Source of the DNA: Actinomycetes bacterium | GTDB lineage: Bacteria > Actinomycetota > Acidimicrobiia > Acidimicrobiales > Palsa-688 | Length of the DNA: 5,398 nucleotides | Assembly (NCBI GenBank): GCA_021798075.1 | Contig: JAJZYO010000159.1 | Coordinates: forward strand, 1 to 5,398 | Direction of reading: 5' to 3' | In this document: one piece after another, positions 1-4,884 of the stretch | How positions within the stretch are numbered: position 1 is the stretch's first letter | How the letters are laid out: each line of letters opens with the position of its first letter | Notes under the pieces: generated by a model | Told to the model about the DNA's origin: nothing | What the model saw: the letters and a program-made list of their open reading frames with translations, nothing else | Database searches by the model: none | Made by a program: the position numbers and the translations under genes

Positions 1-198
1 GATCACCCTGGTCGCGCGGAGCTTCGGTACGTACCCGGACCCTCCTTCGATAAGCGGCGCCTGTCCCAAGTGGAAGCCGCCGTCCAACACAAGTTGGGTG
101 ACGACATGGAGATCGTCTTGCTAGAAGTGGCCGAGGTGGAACGGACCTCACGGGGCAAAGGCAAATGGCTCGTGAGCTCCCTCGGCGAGCAAGGCTAA
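1..198 (+). CDS. C-terminal end of a CapK/phenylacetate-CoA-ligase-like adenylating enzyme (5' partial)
   Basis: An open frame runs from the window edge to TAA at 196-198 and gives the last 65 residues of a protein. The visible pattern is a YVPGPSF segment (residues 10-16 of the fragment), an amphipathic stretch with LGDD near 33-36, then VERTSRGKGKWLVSSL near the end. This matches the small C-terminal domain of the CapK/PaaK adenylate-forming family, in which a late R-T-x-x-GK segment precedes the final strand. Members activate a carboxylic acid with ATP. CapK-like ones often sit in capsule or polysaccharide clusters, where their exact substrate is usually unknown. Only one base separates its stop from the asparagine synthetase start, so the two are very probably cotranscribed. 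The adenylation core lies outside the window, so the family call rests on the C-terminal tail alone and the substrate cannot be inferred. Confidence 0.62.
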   Translation, partial: DHPGRAELRYVPGPSFDKRRLSQVEAAVQHKLGDDMEIVLLEVAEVERTSRGKGKWLVSSLGEQG

Positions 199-199
199 C

Positions 200-2107
200 A
201 TGTGCGGCATCGCTGGGACGTACCAGCACCTACACGGACTGCCGGTCGCCAAGTTGATGTGCGAGCGGCTGGCCCACCGCGGCCCCGATGACAGCGGCAT
301 GCACAGCTTCTCCGACAGCCGGGTCTCGGCCCACCTCGCCCACCGCCGGCTCTCGATCATCGACCTCGCCCAAGGGGCCCAACCGATGGTGAAAGACGGC
401 CTCGCCTTAGCCTACAACGGCGAGCTCTACAACTTCCGCGAGCTGCGAGCGAATCTCGCCGATGCGGGCTCGCGGTTTGTGACCAACTCCGACACCGAGG
501 TTCTCTTGGAGGCGTGGAGGCGCTGGGGGCCCCGCTGCCTGCCGAAGCTCCGGGGCATGTTCGCGTTCGCCGTCTTGGACGAGCGCAGCGGTTCCCTTTT
601 CCTCGCCCGCGACCCCTTTGGGATCAAACCGCTCCACTACGTGCGCCGGGACGGGTCGGTCCTCTTTGCCTCCGAGCTAAAGGCGATCTCGGCCGCCCTT
701 GGGCCAGACCTCGAACCCGACCCCGCCGCCCTCATCGCGTCCATCCTCTTTTATTGGGTCCCAGACGGGCGTTGCGCGCTAAAGGGCGTGCAAAAGCTTC
801 AGCCGGGGACCTGGGCGGAGTTCCGCCCCGACGGTAGCCACCAAGTACAGGCCTACTTCGACATCGCCGAGGTCGCTGCCGCAGCCGCTGCCGGGCCTCC
901 CTACGACCTGCGCGAGGTCATCGAGGCATCGGTCAAAGCGCACCTTGTGGCTGACGTCCCGGTCTCGTCGTTCCTCTCGGGCGGCCTCGACTCGGGGATC
1001 GTGACGGTGCTCGCCAAGGCCGCCAACCCTGCGGTCGACGCGTACACGATCACGTTCCGGCGAGAGGACCAGCGCATCGAGGCGATGCCCGACGACGCCG
1101 TCTATGCAAGGAAAATAGCCAAGCGCTACGGCGTGCAATTGCACGAGATAGAGATCGCACCCGATGTTGTCGGCCTCCTGCCCCAGCTCGTTGACATCTT
1201 GGACGAGCCGATCGGCGACCCTGCCGCCATAAACACGCTCCTCATGTGCCAGGCGGCAAGGGACGCCGGGGTCAAGGTGGTGCTCTCGGGCATGGGAGCC
1301 GACGAGCTGTTTGGCGGGTACCGCAAGCACGTTGCGTGCCTGATGGCCGGTCGCTACCGCCAGCTCCCCGGGGCTGCCCGCCAAGCCGTGAGGATGGCAG
1401 TGGGCAAGATGCCGGTGGCGGCTGGGGGACGGGGCCTCCGATATGCCCGTTGGGCCAAGAGGTTCCTCACTTTCGCCGAGCTACCGGAAGAAGAGGCGTT
1501 CCGCCGTAGCTACAGCCTCTACGACCCCGCCGACCTCGTGGGCCTCCTCGACCCCGACCTCGAGCCGGTAGTCGAAGAGGTGCTCGCCGACCACCTCGCC
1601 GTCTATGCCGACAACACTCTTGACGACCAGGTAAACAGGATGTGCCTGGCGGACTCGCGCCTGTTCCTCCCTGGCCTCAACCTGACATACACGGACCGGG
1701 CGAGCATGGCGGCTTCCACCGAGGTGCGGGTGCCCTTCGTGGACCCAGTCGTGTTCCGGGCCGCTTTTTCCTTGCAGGGTAAGGACAAGGTGGTCGGCCG
1801 CAAAAGCAAGCTGGCGCTCCGGGAAGCAGCGCGGGCATGGCTCCCAGAGGAGATCATCGACCGTCCCAAGGCATCTTTCTCAGCCCCCCTCCGGGCTTGG
1901 GTGCGTCGCGACCTAGTCACGCTCGTGGACGACGTGCTCCAGCGCGGGGAGCTCGTGGCGAGCGGTTTCTTGAGGGACGAAGCCGTCCGCAAGCTCGTAG
2001 ACGACGACCGCTCGGGCCGCGAGGACCACTCCAAGCAGATCTGGCAGCTGCTCACGCTCGAGCTCTGGTACAGGCACACTGCCAAAGCGGTGCCGGCGGG
2101 GGTATAG
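200..2107 (+). CDS. asnB: Glutamine-hydrolysing asparagine synthetase (AsnB type)
   Basis: This cytoplasmic enzyme converts aspartate, glutamine and ATP to asparagine, glutamate, AMP and PPi. The protein starts MCGIAG, which leaves Cys2 as the N-terminal nucleophile of the class II glutamine amidotransferase domain (about 1-200). Its glutamine-site residues are visible as R49, N73-G74-E75 and D98. The synthetase domain (about 230-600) carries the ATP pyrophosphatase loop SGGLDS at 260-265, LSGMGADELFGGY at 362-374, and a later Y-T-D-R-x-S-M / E-V-R-V-P-F-V-D block typical of the family. At 635 aa it is longer than E. coli AsnB (about 550) and matches the long AsnB-like proteins common in actinobacterial polysaccharide and secondary-metabolite clusters. 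The ATG lies one base after the upstream stop with a weak AAGG at 191-194, so translation is probably coupled. Its linkage to a CapK-like gene suggests it may amidate a pathway intermediate rather than serve general asparagine supply. That role is inference; the family call is firm. Confidence 0.96.
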   Translation: MCGIAGTYQHLHGLPVAKLMCERLAHRGPDDSGMHSFSDSRVSAHLAHRRLSIIDLAQGAQPMVKDGLALAYNGELYNFRELRANLADAGSRFVTNSDTEVLLEAWRRWGPRCLPKLRGMFAFAVLDERSGSLFLARDPFGIKPLHYVRRDGSVLFASELKAISAALGPDLEPDPAALIASILFYWVPDGRCALKGVQKLQPGTWAEFRPDGSHQVQAYFDIAEVAAAAAAGPPYDLREVIEASVKAHLVADVPVSSFLSGGLDSGIVTVLAKAANPAVDAYTITFRREDQRIEAMPDDAVYARKIAKRYGVQLHEIEIAPDVVGLLPQLVDILDEPIGDPAAINTLLMCQAARDAGVKVVLSGMGADELFGGYRKHVACLMAGRYRQLPGAARQAVRMAVGKMPVAAGGRGLRYARWAKRFLTFAELPEEEAFRRSYSLYDPADLVGLLDPDLEPVVEEVLADHLAVYADNTLDDQVNRMCLADSRLFLPGLNLTYTDRASMAASTEVRVPFVDPVVFRAAFSLQGKDKVVGRKSKLALREAARAWLPEEIIDRPKASFSAPLRAWVRRDLVTLVDDVLQRGELVASGFLRDEAVRKLVDDDRSGREDHSKQIWQLLTLELWYRHTAKAVPAGV

Positions 2108-2130
2108 GCCGGACGGCCACTTAGCCTGCG

Positions 2131-2166
2131 GAAGCGCACGAAGCGCCCGAAGCGCCCGAAGTGCAC
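2131..2166 (+). repeat. Four tandem copies of a 9-base unit
   Basis: The unit GAAGCGCCC occurs four times head to tail: GAAGCGCAC, GAAGCGCCC, GAAGCGCCC, GAAGTGCAC. The two inner copies are identical and the outer two differ by one or two bases. The array starts 23 bases after the asnB stop and is noncoding in the asnB frame because translation has ended. It may be a slippage microsatellite or part of the asnB 3' region. No function can be assigned from sequence. Confidence 0.8.
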
Positions 2167-2231
2167 CTTGCGCGAGGGACGGAACCCCCGTGTCGTACCA
2201 AAAGCCGCGCCTCATAAAGGAAAGGCATTGG

Positions 2232-2260
2232 TGTATCACATCGACCACCCCTGTGATACA
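2232..2260. promoter_or_regulatory. Probable VapB/VapBC operator (perfect 9-bp inverted repeat)
   Basis: TGTATCACA at 2232-2240 is repeated in perfect inverted orientation as TGTGATACA at 2252-2260, with an 11-base spacer. The arm centres are 20 bp apart, about two helical turns, which suits two ribbon-helix-helix dimers bound on one DNA face. The right arm runs into the proposed -10 element of vapB, so binding would block transcription. Negative autoregulation by antitoxin or toxin-antitoxin complex is well established for vapBC operons; assigning this site to VapB is inference from position. Confidence 0.75.
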
Positions 2261-2262
2261 TT
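2254..2262 (+). promoter_or_regulatory. Extended -10 element for a leaderless vapBC mRNA
   Basis: TGA followed by TACATT fits the extended -10 pattern TGN-TANNNT. The hexamer ends six bases before the ATG at 2269, so transcription should begin at or next to the A of the start codon. There is no purine-rich Shine-Dalgarno sequence between 2263 and 2268, which agrees with a leaderless transcript, a common arrangement in actinobacteria. No convincing -35 box is seen at the normal distance. The start site is predicted, not measured. Confidence 0.5.
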
Positions 2263-2268
2263 TGCCTC

Positions 2269-2514
2269 ATGCGAAGCCTTCGGCTCGATCCCGACCTCGA
2301 CAAGAAGGTACGTCGCGCGGCGGCAGCCAAGGGCGAGTCCGTATCCGAATTCCTCCGTCGGGCTGCGGCGGAGCGAGCCGAGGAGACGCTGGCCGGCCAC
2401 CCGAGCGAGCGCTTCGCCGACGTGGCCGGGGTGGTCCACGGTGGTGGCGGCCGAGCTCGCCGGACCGGTCCCGCCTTCAGTAAGTCGCTGGCGGAGGACC
2501 GAAAGCGCCGGTGA
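2269..2514 (+). CDS. vapB: VapB-type ribbon-helix-helix antitoxin
   Basis: This 81-aa protein has the layout of a VapB antitoxin. Residues 1-42 form a ribbon-helix-helix DNA-binding domain: a short strand (RSLRLDP), a first helix (about 9-21), a GESVSEF turn and a second helix rich in Arg, Ala and Glu. A flexible middle follows, then a C-terminal toxin-binding tail (about 49-81) with FADVAGVV, a glycine run and basic residues. It should bind and silence the PIN toxin encoded next and repress its own promoter through the inverted repeat at 2232-2260. The ATG is chosen because the DNA-binding strand begins immediately after it and the -10 element is six bases upstream. The stop codon overlaps the toxin start in a GTGA arrangement. 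The family is clear; the exact VapB subgroup is not. Confidence 0.88.
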   Translation: MRSLRLDPDLDKKVRRAAAAKGESVSEFLRRAAAERAEETLAGHPSERFADVAGVVHGGGGRARRTGPAFSKSLAEDRKRR

Positions 2515-2924
2515 CGCTCGCCGACGCAGGTCCCCTTATCGCGATCATCGACGCCGACGAGCCCGACCACGCCTCGTGCATGGACGCGCTCGGTGAGCTG
2601 ACCCTCCCGCTCATCACGACGTGGCCAGCGTTCACCGAGGCAACGTACCTGCTCGCTCGCGCCGGTGGCATCCGAGCTCAACAGGCCCTTTGGCGCCTCG
2701 TGTCGACTGAGCGACTCGTCGTCGCAGAGCTCTCGCCATCCGCCGTCAACCGGAGCACTCGGTTGATGGACCAGTACGCGGATCTACCGATGGACCTGGC
2801 GGACGCCACCCTCGTTGCGCTGGCTGAGGAGCGCAGCGACCGGAGGATCTTCACCCTCGACGCCGACTTTCAGATCTATCGGTTCCGGGGGCGGCAGCGC
2901 TTCGAGACGATCCCGGCGCTGTGA
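2511..2924 (+). CDS. vapC: VapC-type PIN-domain ribonuclease toxin
   Basis: This 137-aa protein is a complete PIN domain, the usual size for VapC. The metal-binding acidic residues are all present: D5 in LADAGPL, E43 in FTEATYLL, D98 in MDLADATLVALAE, and D117 with D119 in FTLDADF. VapC toxins are Mg2+-dependent endoribonucleases, many of which cut tRNA or rRNA and stop translation when the unstable VapB is lost. The target of this one cannot be read from sequence. The GTG start overlaps the antitoxin stop by four bases, giving coupled translation. A GGAGGA at 2493-2498 lies 12 bases upstream, somewhat far but usable. The GTG is favoured because it places the first catalytic Asp at residue 5, as expected for the family. 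A hairpin beyond the stop may end the operon. Confidence 0.93.
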   Translation: MTLADAGPLIAIIDADEPDHASCMDALGELTLPLITTWPAFTEATYLLARAGGIRAQQALWRLVSTERLVVAELSPSAVNRSTRLMDQYADLPMDLADATLVALAEERSDRRIFTLDADFQIYRFRGRQRFETIPAL

Positions 2925-2942
2925 CCACCCAAGGCAGTTCGA

Positions 2943-2973
2943 AAAGCCCCAGAAAGCCTCCCGATGGGGTTTT
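2943..2973 (+). terminator. Candidate terminator hairpin after vapC
   Basis: AAAGCCCC at 2943-2950 can pair with GGGGTTTT at 2966-2973 in RNA: four G-C pairs, one G-U wobble and three A-U pairs, with a 15-base loop. It begins 18 bases after the vapC stop. The U-rich part is short and lies inside the stem, so this is a weak intrinsic terminator at best. It fits a boundary between the two toxin-antitoxin transcripts. Confidence 0.45.
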
Positions 2974-3006
2974 GGTCATCGGTCAAGCTCCCTCCGTCGC
3001 CGACAC

Positions 3007-3050
3007 GCACCGGGCGACCGCATCCTGTCCGTCAACCAGTCGCCGGGTGC
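3007..3050. promoter_or_regulatory. Inverted repeat abutting the -35 box of the RES module (candidate operator)
   Basis: GCACCGGGCGAC at 3007-3018 is matched by GTCGCCGGGTGC at 3039-3050 in inverted orientation with 11 of 12 positions complementary; the one mismatch is G3012 against G3045. The arm centres are 32 bp apart, close to three helical turns. The right arm ends at 3050 and the -35 hexamer starts at 3051. This is a natural place for autorepression by the helix-turn-helix antitoxin encoded 36 bases downstream. It could instead act as an RNA hairpin on read-through from vapC. Confidence 0.55.
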
Positions 3051-3078
3051 TTGACAACTTGACGAAACGACCTAACAT
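3051..3078 (+). promoter_or_regulatory. Sigma-70-type promoter for the antitoxin-RES operon, predicted leaderless
   Basis: A consensus -35 TTGACA at 3051-3056 is followed after 16 bases by TAACAT at 3073-3078, which fits TANNNT. Transcription should start about seven bases after the -10, at 3085-3086, where a GTG codon begins the antitoxin. No Shine-Dalgarno sequence is present. A second TTGAC at 3059-3063 lies in the spacer. Confidence 0.72.
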
Positions 3079-3085
3079 GGTCTTC

Positions 3086-3604
3086 GTGACTTCCACGTTC
3101 GTCGCCCGGGCGCGTAACTCCTTCAGCGACACCTTGGAGCGCTTAGGCCTAGGGGTGGGGGAAACGGCCGGTTCGGCGGAAGAGCTGGGGCGCCGAGCGG
3201 CCCTGCTGGTGGGCGCCGAGCAGGTTTGGGACCGTCACTTAGGCCCAGCGCTCACGGCGGACCAGGTGGCGACCGTGCTCGGGGTCTCCCGTCAAGCCAT
3301 CCACGACCGGGCCCAACGAGGCGGGCTGTTGGCCCTGCATTCCGGTGGGCGCCGGGTGCGGTTCCCGGCCTTCCAGCTCGTGGACCGGCCCGGGGCGACG
3401 ACCAAGCATGTTCTTCCCGGCCTCCAAGCCATTTTGACGGTGTTCAGGGCCGCGGGGGTGGACGAGTGGACCGTGGCTTCCTGGTTCAACACCGTGACCG
3501 AGACCCTCGACGCCACGACCCCTGCTCGGTGGCTGGCCGAGGGTAGGGAGCCGGCCCGCGTCCTCGGGGCCGCGCGTCGCAGCGCTGCTCGCCTTGGTCA
3601 GTGA
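3086..3604 (+). CDS. HTH antitoxin of an Xre/MbcA/ParS-like RES toxin-antitoxin module
   Basis: With the GTG at 3086 the protein has 172 residues. Residues 56-99 form a helix-turn-helix, LTADQVATVLGVSRQAIHDRA, followed by GGRRVRFPAFQL. This resembles the excisionase/MerR-like HTH_17 fold more than the Cro/cI-type HTH of classical Xre antitoxins. Residues 110-172 carry VASWFNTVTETLDATTPARWL and a final Arg/Ala-rich helix, recalling the toxin-binding domain of Xre/MbcA/ParS antitoxins (W...F/N...L...P..WL..G). It should neutralise the RES toxin encoded next, overlapping by GTGA, and autoregulate from the inverted repeat upstream. An in-frame ATG at 3077 overlaps the -10 element and would be excluded from the predicted mRNA; the frame also stays open back to GTG at 2921. 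GTG 3086 is preferred because it coincides with the predicted transcription start. The role depends partly on the identity of the partner gene. Confidence 0.8.
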   Translation: MTSTFVARARNSFSDTLERLGLGVGETAGSAEELGRRAALLVGAEQVWDRHLGPALTADQVATVLGVSRQAIHDRAQRGGLLALHSGGRRVRFPAFQLVDRPGATTKHVLPGLQAILTVFRAAGVDEWTVASWFNTVTETLDATTPARWLAEGREPARVLGAARRSAARLGQ

Positions 3605-4191
3605 ACCCCACGTCCTCTCTAGGGCCCCCGCCCGAGGACCTGCAGCGGTTCCCCGCCTACCGGCTTGGGTCCACCCACGTATTGGCCCGTATTCACAAGC
3701 GTGAGCATGGGGTGGGCTTCTTTAGCGCTGACGGGTCCGGGCGCTTTGACCTCGCCCCGCCGGAAGGTACCTGCTACCTCGGGGAAGAGCCTCTGGCCAG
3801 TTTCGTGGAGGTCTTCCGAGAGGCGTCGGTGGTGGCCGAGACTCTCCTCTTGCAGAAGGTGCTGTCCCTCATCAGGCTTCGAGCAGAAGCCCTCCTGGCC
3901 GACGTCACCCAGCCGACGAGCCGGAAATTCGGGGTCACCGGGGAGATCCATACAACCACGGACTACGCGACCACCCAGGCCTGGGCGGCCGCCTTTCGGC
4001 GCGCCGACTTCGGGGGAGTCCGCTACCGGGTGCGCCACGACCCAGCACAGGACCTGGTGGGCATCGCGTTGTTCGGGCCCGGCGGTGCCCGTGAGGACCA
4101 GTTCCGGACCGTGTCCCAGTCGGCCATCCCCACCGAGCTCGTCACCAATGCAGAGGAGCGCTTCGGGATCGTGGTCCTGCCCATACCTTGA
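3601..4191 (+). CDS. RES-domain toxin (MbcT/ParT-like)
   Basis: This 196-aa protein has the RES-domain layout: LARIHKREHG with R30, a GFFSADGSGRFD segment with R48, CYLGEEPLASFVEVF with Y59 and E70, a helical middle, and GVRYRVRHDP leading to the strand IALFGPGG. Characterised RES toxins destroy NAD+ (MbcT, Xre-RES) or ADP-ribosylate an enzyme (ParT), halting growth or killing the cell unless bound by the antitoxin. The GTG start overlaps the antitoxin stop by four bases and has no strong ribosome site, so translation should be coupled to the antitoxin. The length is normal for the family (about 150-230 aa). One oddity is that the position after GVRYR, often Ser in RES proteins, is Val144; serines near the C-terminus (S172, S174 in TVSQSAIP) could serve instead. 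Family assignment is confident; the reaction of this member is inferred. Confidence 0.86.
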   Translation: MNPTSSLGPPPEDLQRFPAYRLGSTHVLARIHKREHGVGFFSADGSGRFDLAPPEGTCYLGEEPLASFVEVFREASVVAETLLLQKVLSLIRLRAEALLADVTQPTSRKFGVTGEIHTTTDYATTQAWAAAFRRADFGGVRYRVRHDPAQDLVGIALFGPGGAREDQFRTVSQSAIPTELVTNAEERFGIVVLPIP

Positions 4192-4304
4192 ACTTGGCTC
4201 TCTGCTACGGCCACCGGGCCACCTTGAGGGCCGGGGCGCCGAGCGGGCTGGTAAGCGGGTAAGCACGATCCGTAACGTCTCGGCAAGGGGGACCTATATG
4301 CAAG

Positions 4305-4330
4305 GACCGAGGACGTTCTCAGCCTCGGTC
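4305..4330. terminator. Hairpin in the convergent gap (possible bidirectional terminator)
   Basis: GACCGAGG at 4305-4312 and CCTCGGTC at 4323-4330 form a perfect 8-bp stem with a 10-base loop. It lies between the RES gene, which ends at 4191 on the plus strand, and the minus-strand gene, which ends at 4342, only 12 bases from the latter's stop. Neither side has a T run, so it is not a classical intrinsic terminator. The rest of 4192-4304 contains only a short direct repeat (GGTAAGC at 4250-4256 and 4258-4264). Confidence 0.42.
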
Positions 4331-4341
4331 GTGGGTGGAGG

Positions 4342-4683
4342 CTAGCTCGAGCTGTTCGTAACGGGCTCGGTGACGGTCCAACCACGGCGCCGGAGCTCCG
4401 CAGCGAGCTGGCCAGCGGGCAAGTGGCGCAGTAGCTGCTCTTGCGCGGAGAGCCTCGCCGATGGGACAACGGTGCGGGGAGCCCCTTCCACATTGCCCTG
4501 GAGCCGGGCGATAAAGGCCGCTGCTTCGTCGCGGGTGAACTTGCCGGCGGCCTGACGTTGCGTGAACCCCATCGGCCCGCGCGCGTCGCGGAAGTCGGTA
4601 TGGCCCGCATCGTTTAGGAGGCCAAGAAGCTCCTCCATCTGTCTCGTCGACGCGGGTGGGCCTGGGTGCTGACCGAACGCCAT
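4342..4683 (-). CDS. Conserved-looking protein of unknown function, 113 aa
   Basis: I do not recognise a named family. The frame looks coding: residues 12-62 form two probable helices around an Arg-rich core, STRQMEELLGLLNDAGH, then DFRDARGPMGF, then QRQAAGKFTRDEAAAFIARLQ. The C-terminus is LPAGQLAAELRRRGWTV, resembling an LxxELRRRGW tail. The pattern of a helical Q-x-x-x-L segment plus a T-R-D-E-A-x-x-F-I-x-x-L-Q helix recalls small helical actinobacterial proteins of unknown role. No signal peptide, membrane segment or cysteines are visible. The ATG at 4683 is chosen because it leaves a short tail before the conserved-looking part. ATGs at 4731 and 4638 and a TTG at 4767 are alternatives, and none has a clear Shine-Dalgarno sequence. 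The gene converges on the RES toxin and diverges from the STAND ATPase gene, so it is a separate unit. Confidence 0.65.
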   Translation of the reverse strand: MAFGQHPGPPASTRQMEELLGLLNDAGHTDFRDARGPMGFTQRQAAGKFTRDEAAAFIARLQGNVEGAPRTVVPSARLSAQEQLLRHLPAGQLAAELRRRGWTVTEPVTNSSS

Positions 4684-4747
4684 CGCAGGCAGTCTTGCCG
4701 ATGTGGCACTCCGATGTTGGACAGCCGGCATTGACAAGGCCTGAGCC

Positions 4748-4765
4748 GTGGCGCCAAAGCGCCAC
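4748..4765. repeat. Perfect 7-bp inverted repeat with CAAA loop
   Basis: GTGGCGC at 4748-4754 pairs with GCGCCAC at 4759-4765 around a four-base loop. It lies 65 bases upstream of the preferred start of the minus-strand gene, so it could be an operator or a 5' leader hairpin of that gene. Its function is not established. Confidence 0.6.
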
Positions 4766-4770
4766 AAGGC

Positions 4771-4790
4771 GGTTAGGGGCGGTTAGGGGG
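4771..4790. repeat. Tandem duplication of a 10-base unit
   Basis: GGTTAGGGGC at 4771-4780 is followed directly by GGTTAGGGGG at 4781-4790, differing only in the last base. The 10-base spacing would place two bound protein monomers on the same DNA face. It lies upstream of the minus-strand gene in the divergent region. Confidence 0.7.
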
Positions 4791-4842
4791 CAATTACCCG
4801 GTCCCCAGCTCAGTTGCGTGATCGCATTTATGCCAGGATGTC

Positions 4843-4858
4843 CTTAGGCAGCCCTAAG
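4843..4858. repeat. Inverted repeat containing TTAGG/CCTAA
   Basis: CTTAGG at 4843-4848 and CCTAAG at 4853-4858 form a perfect 6-bp stem with loop CAGC. The same TTAGG core appears in the tandem repeat at 4771-4790, and CCTAA appears again at 4919-4923, which suggests a shared binding motif. A second small palindrome, TGATC-GG-GATCA, follows at 4865-4876. Confidence 0.5.
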
Positions 4859-4878
4859 CGAGGCTGATCGGGATCAAT

Positions 4879-4884
4879 TATCAT
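4879..4884 (+). promoter_or_regulatory. Possible -10 element for the STAND ATPase gene
   Basis: TATCAT matches TATAAT at five of six positions in otherwise GC-rich DNA. No matching -35 box is visible. If used, the transcript would begin near 4891 and carry a leader of about 90 bases containing the hairpins at 4892-4905 and 4944-4957 and the palindrome TGGGGCCCCA at 4929-4938. Confidence 0.3.

Noticed and set aside
779..1384. Long minus-strand open frame (201 codons) inside asnB
   Set aside because: It is antisense to a fully conserved synthetase domain; such frames are common shadows in high-GC genes, and its translation shows no family motif.
2107..2118. GGCC-GGAC-GGCC hairpin at the asnB stop
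   Set aside because: The 4-bp stem has no T run; it is too weak to call an asnB terminator.
1603..2166. Minus-strand open frame (187 codons) over the asnB 3' end
   Set aside because: It is Ser/Arg-rich, of low-information composition and antisense to conserved asnB sequence; no domain is visible.
2168..2596. Plus-strand open frame overlapping vapB and its promoter
   Set aside because: It runs through the operator and overlaps vapB and vapC in another frame; its Arg/Pro-rich product is typical of frame shadows.
3619..4266. Minus-strand open frame (215 codons) opposite the RES gene
   Set aside because: The plus strand carries recognisable RES motifs; the antisense translation has none.
4319..4765. 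Overlapping minus-strand frame in the region of the 113-aa gene
   Set aside because: The frame ending at 4342 has the coherent motif-like helices; this one is Arg/Pro-rich without pattern and its stop lies inside the hairpin.
4684..4767. N-terminal extension of the minus-strand gene to TTG 4767
   Set aside because: The extra 28 residues look unstructured, run through a hairpin (4748-4765), and TTG is a rare start with no ribosome site. It is not fully excluded.
4801..4825. tRNA-like D-arm sequence CAGCTCAGTTGCGTG
   Set aside because: No T-arm GTTCGAATC motif, no acceptor stem pairing and no plausible anticodon arm are found at the right spacing; at most a chance match.
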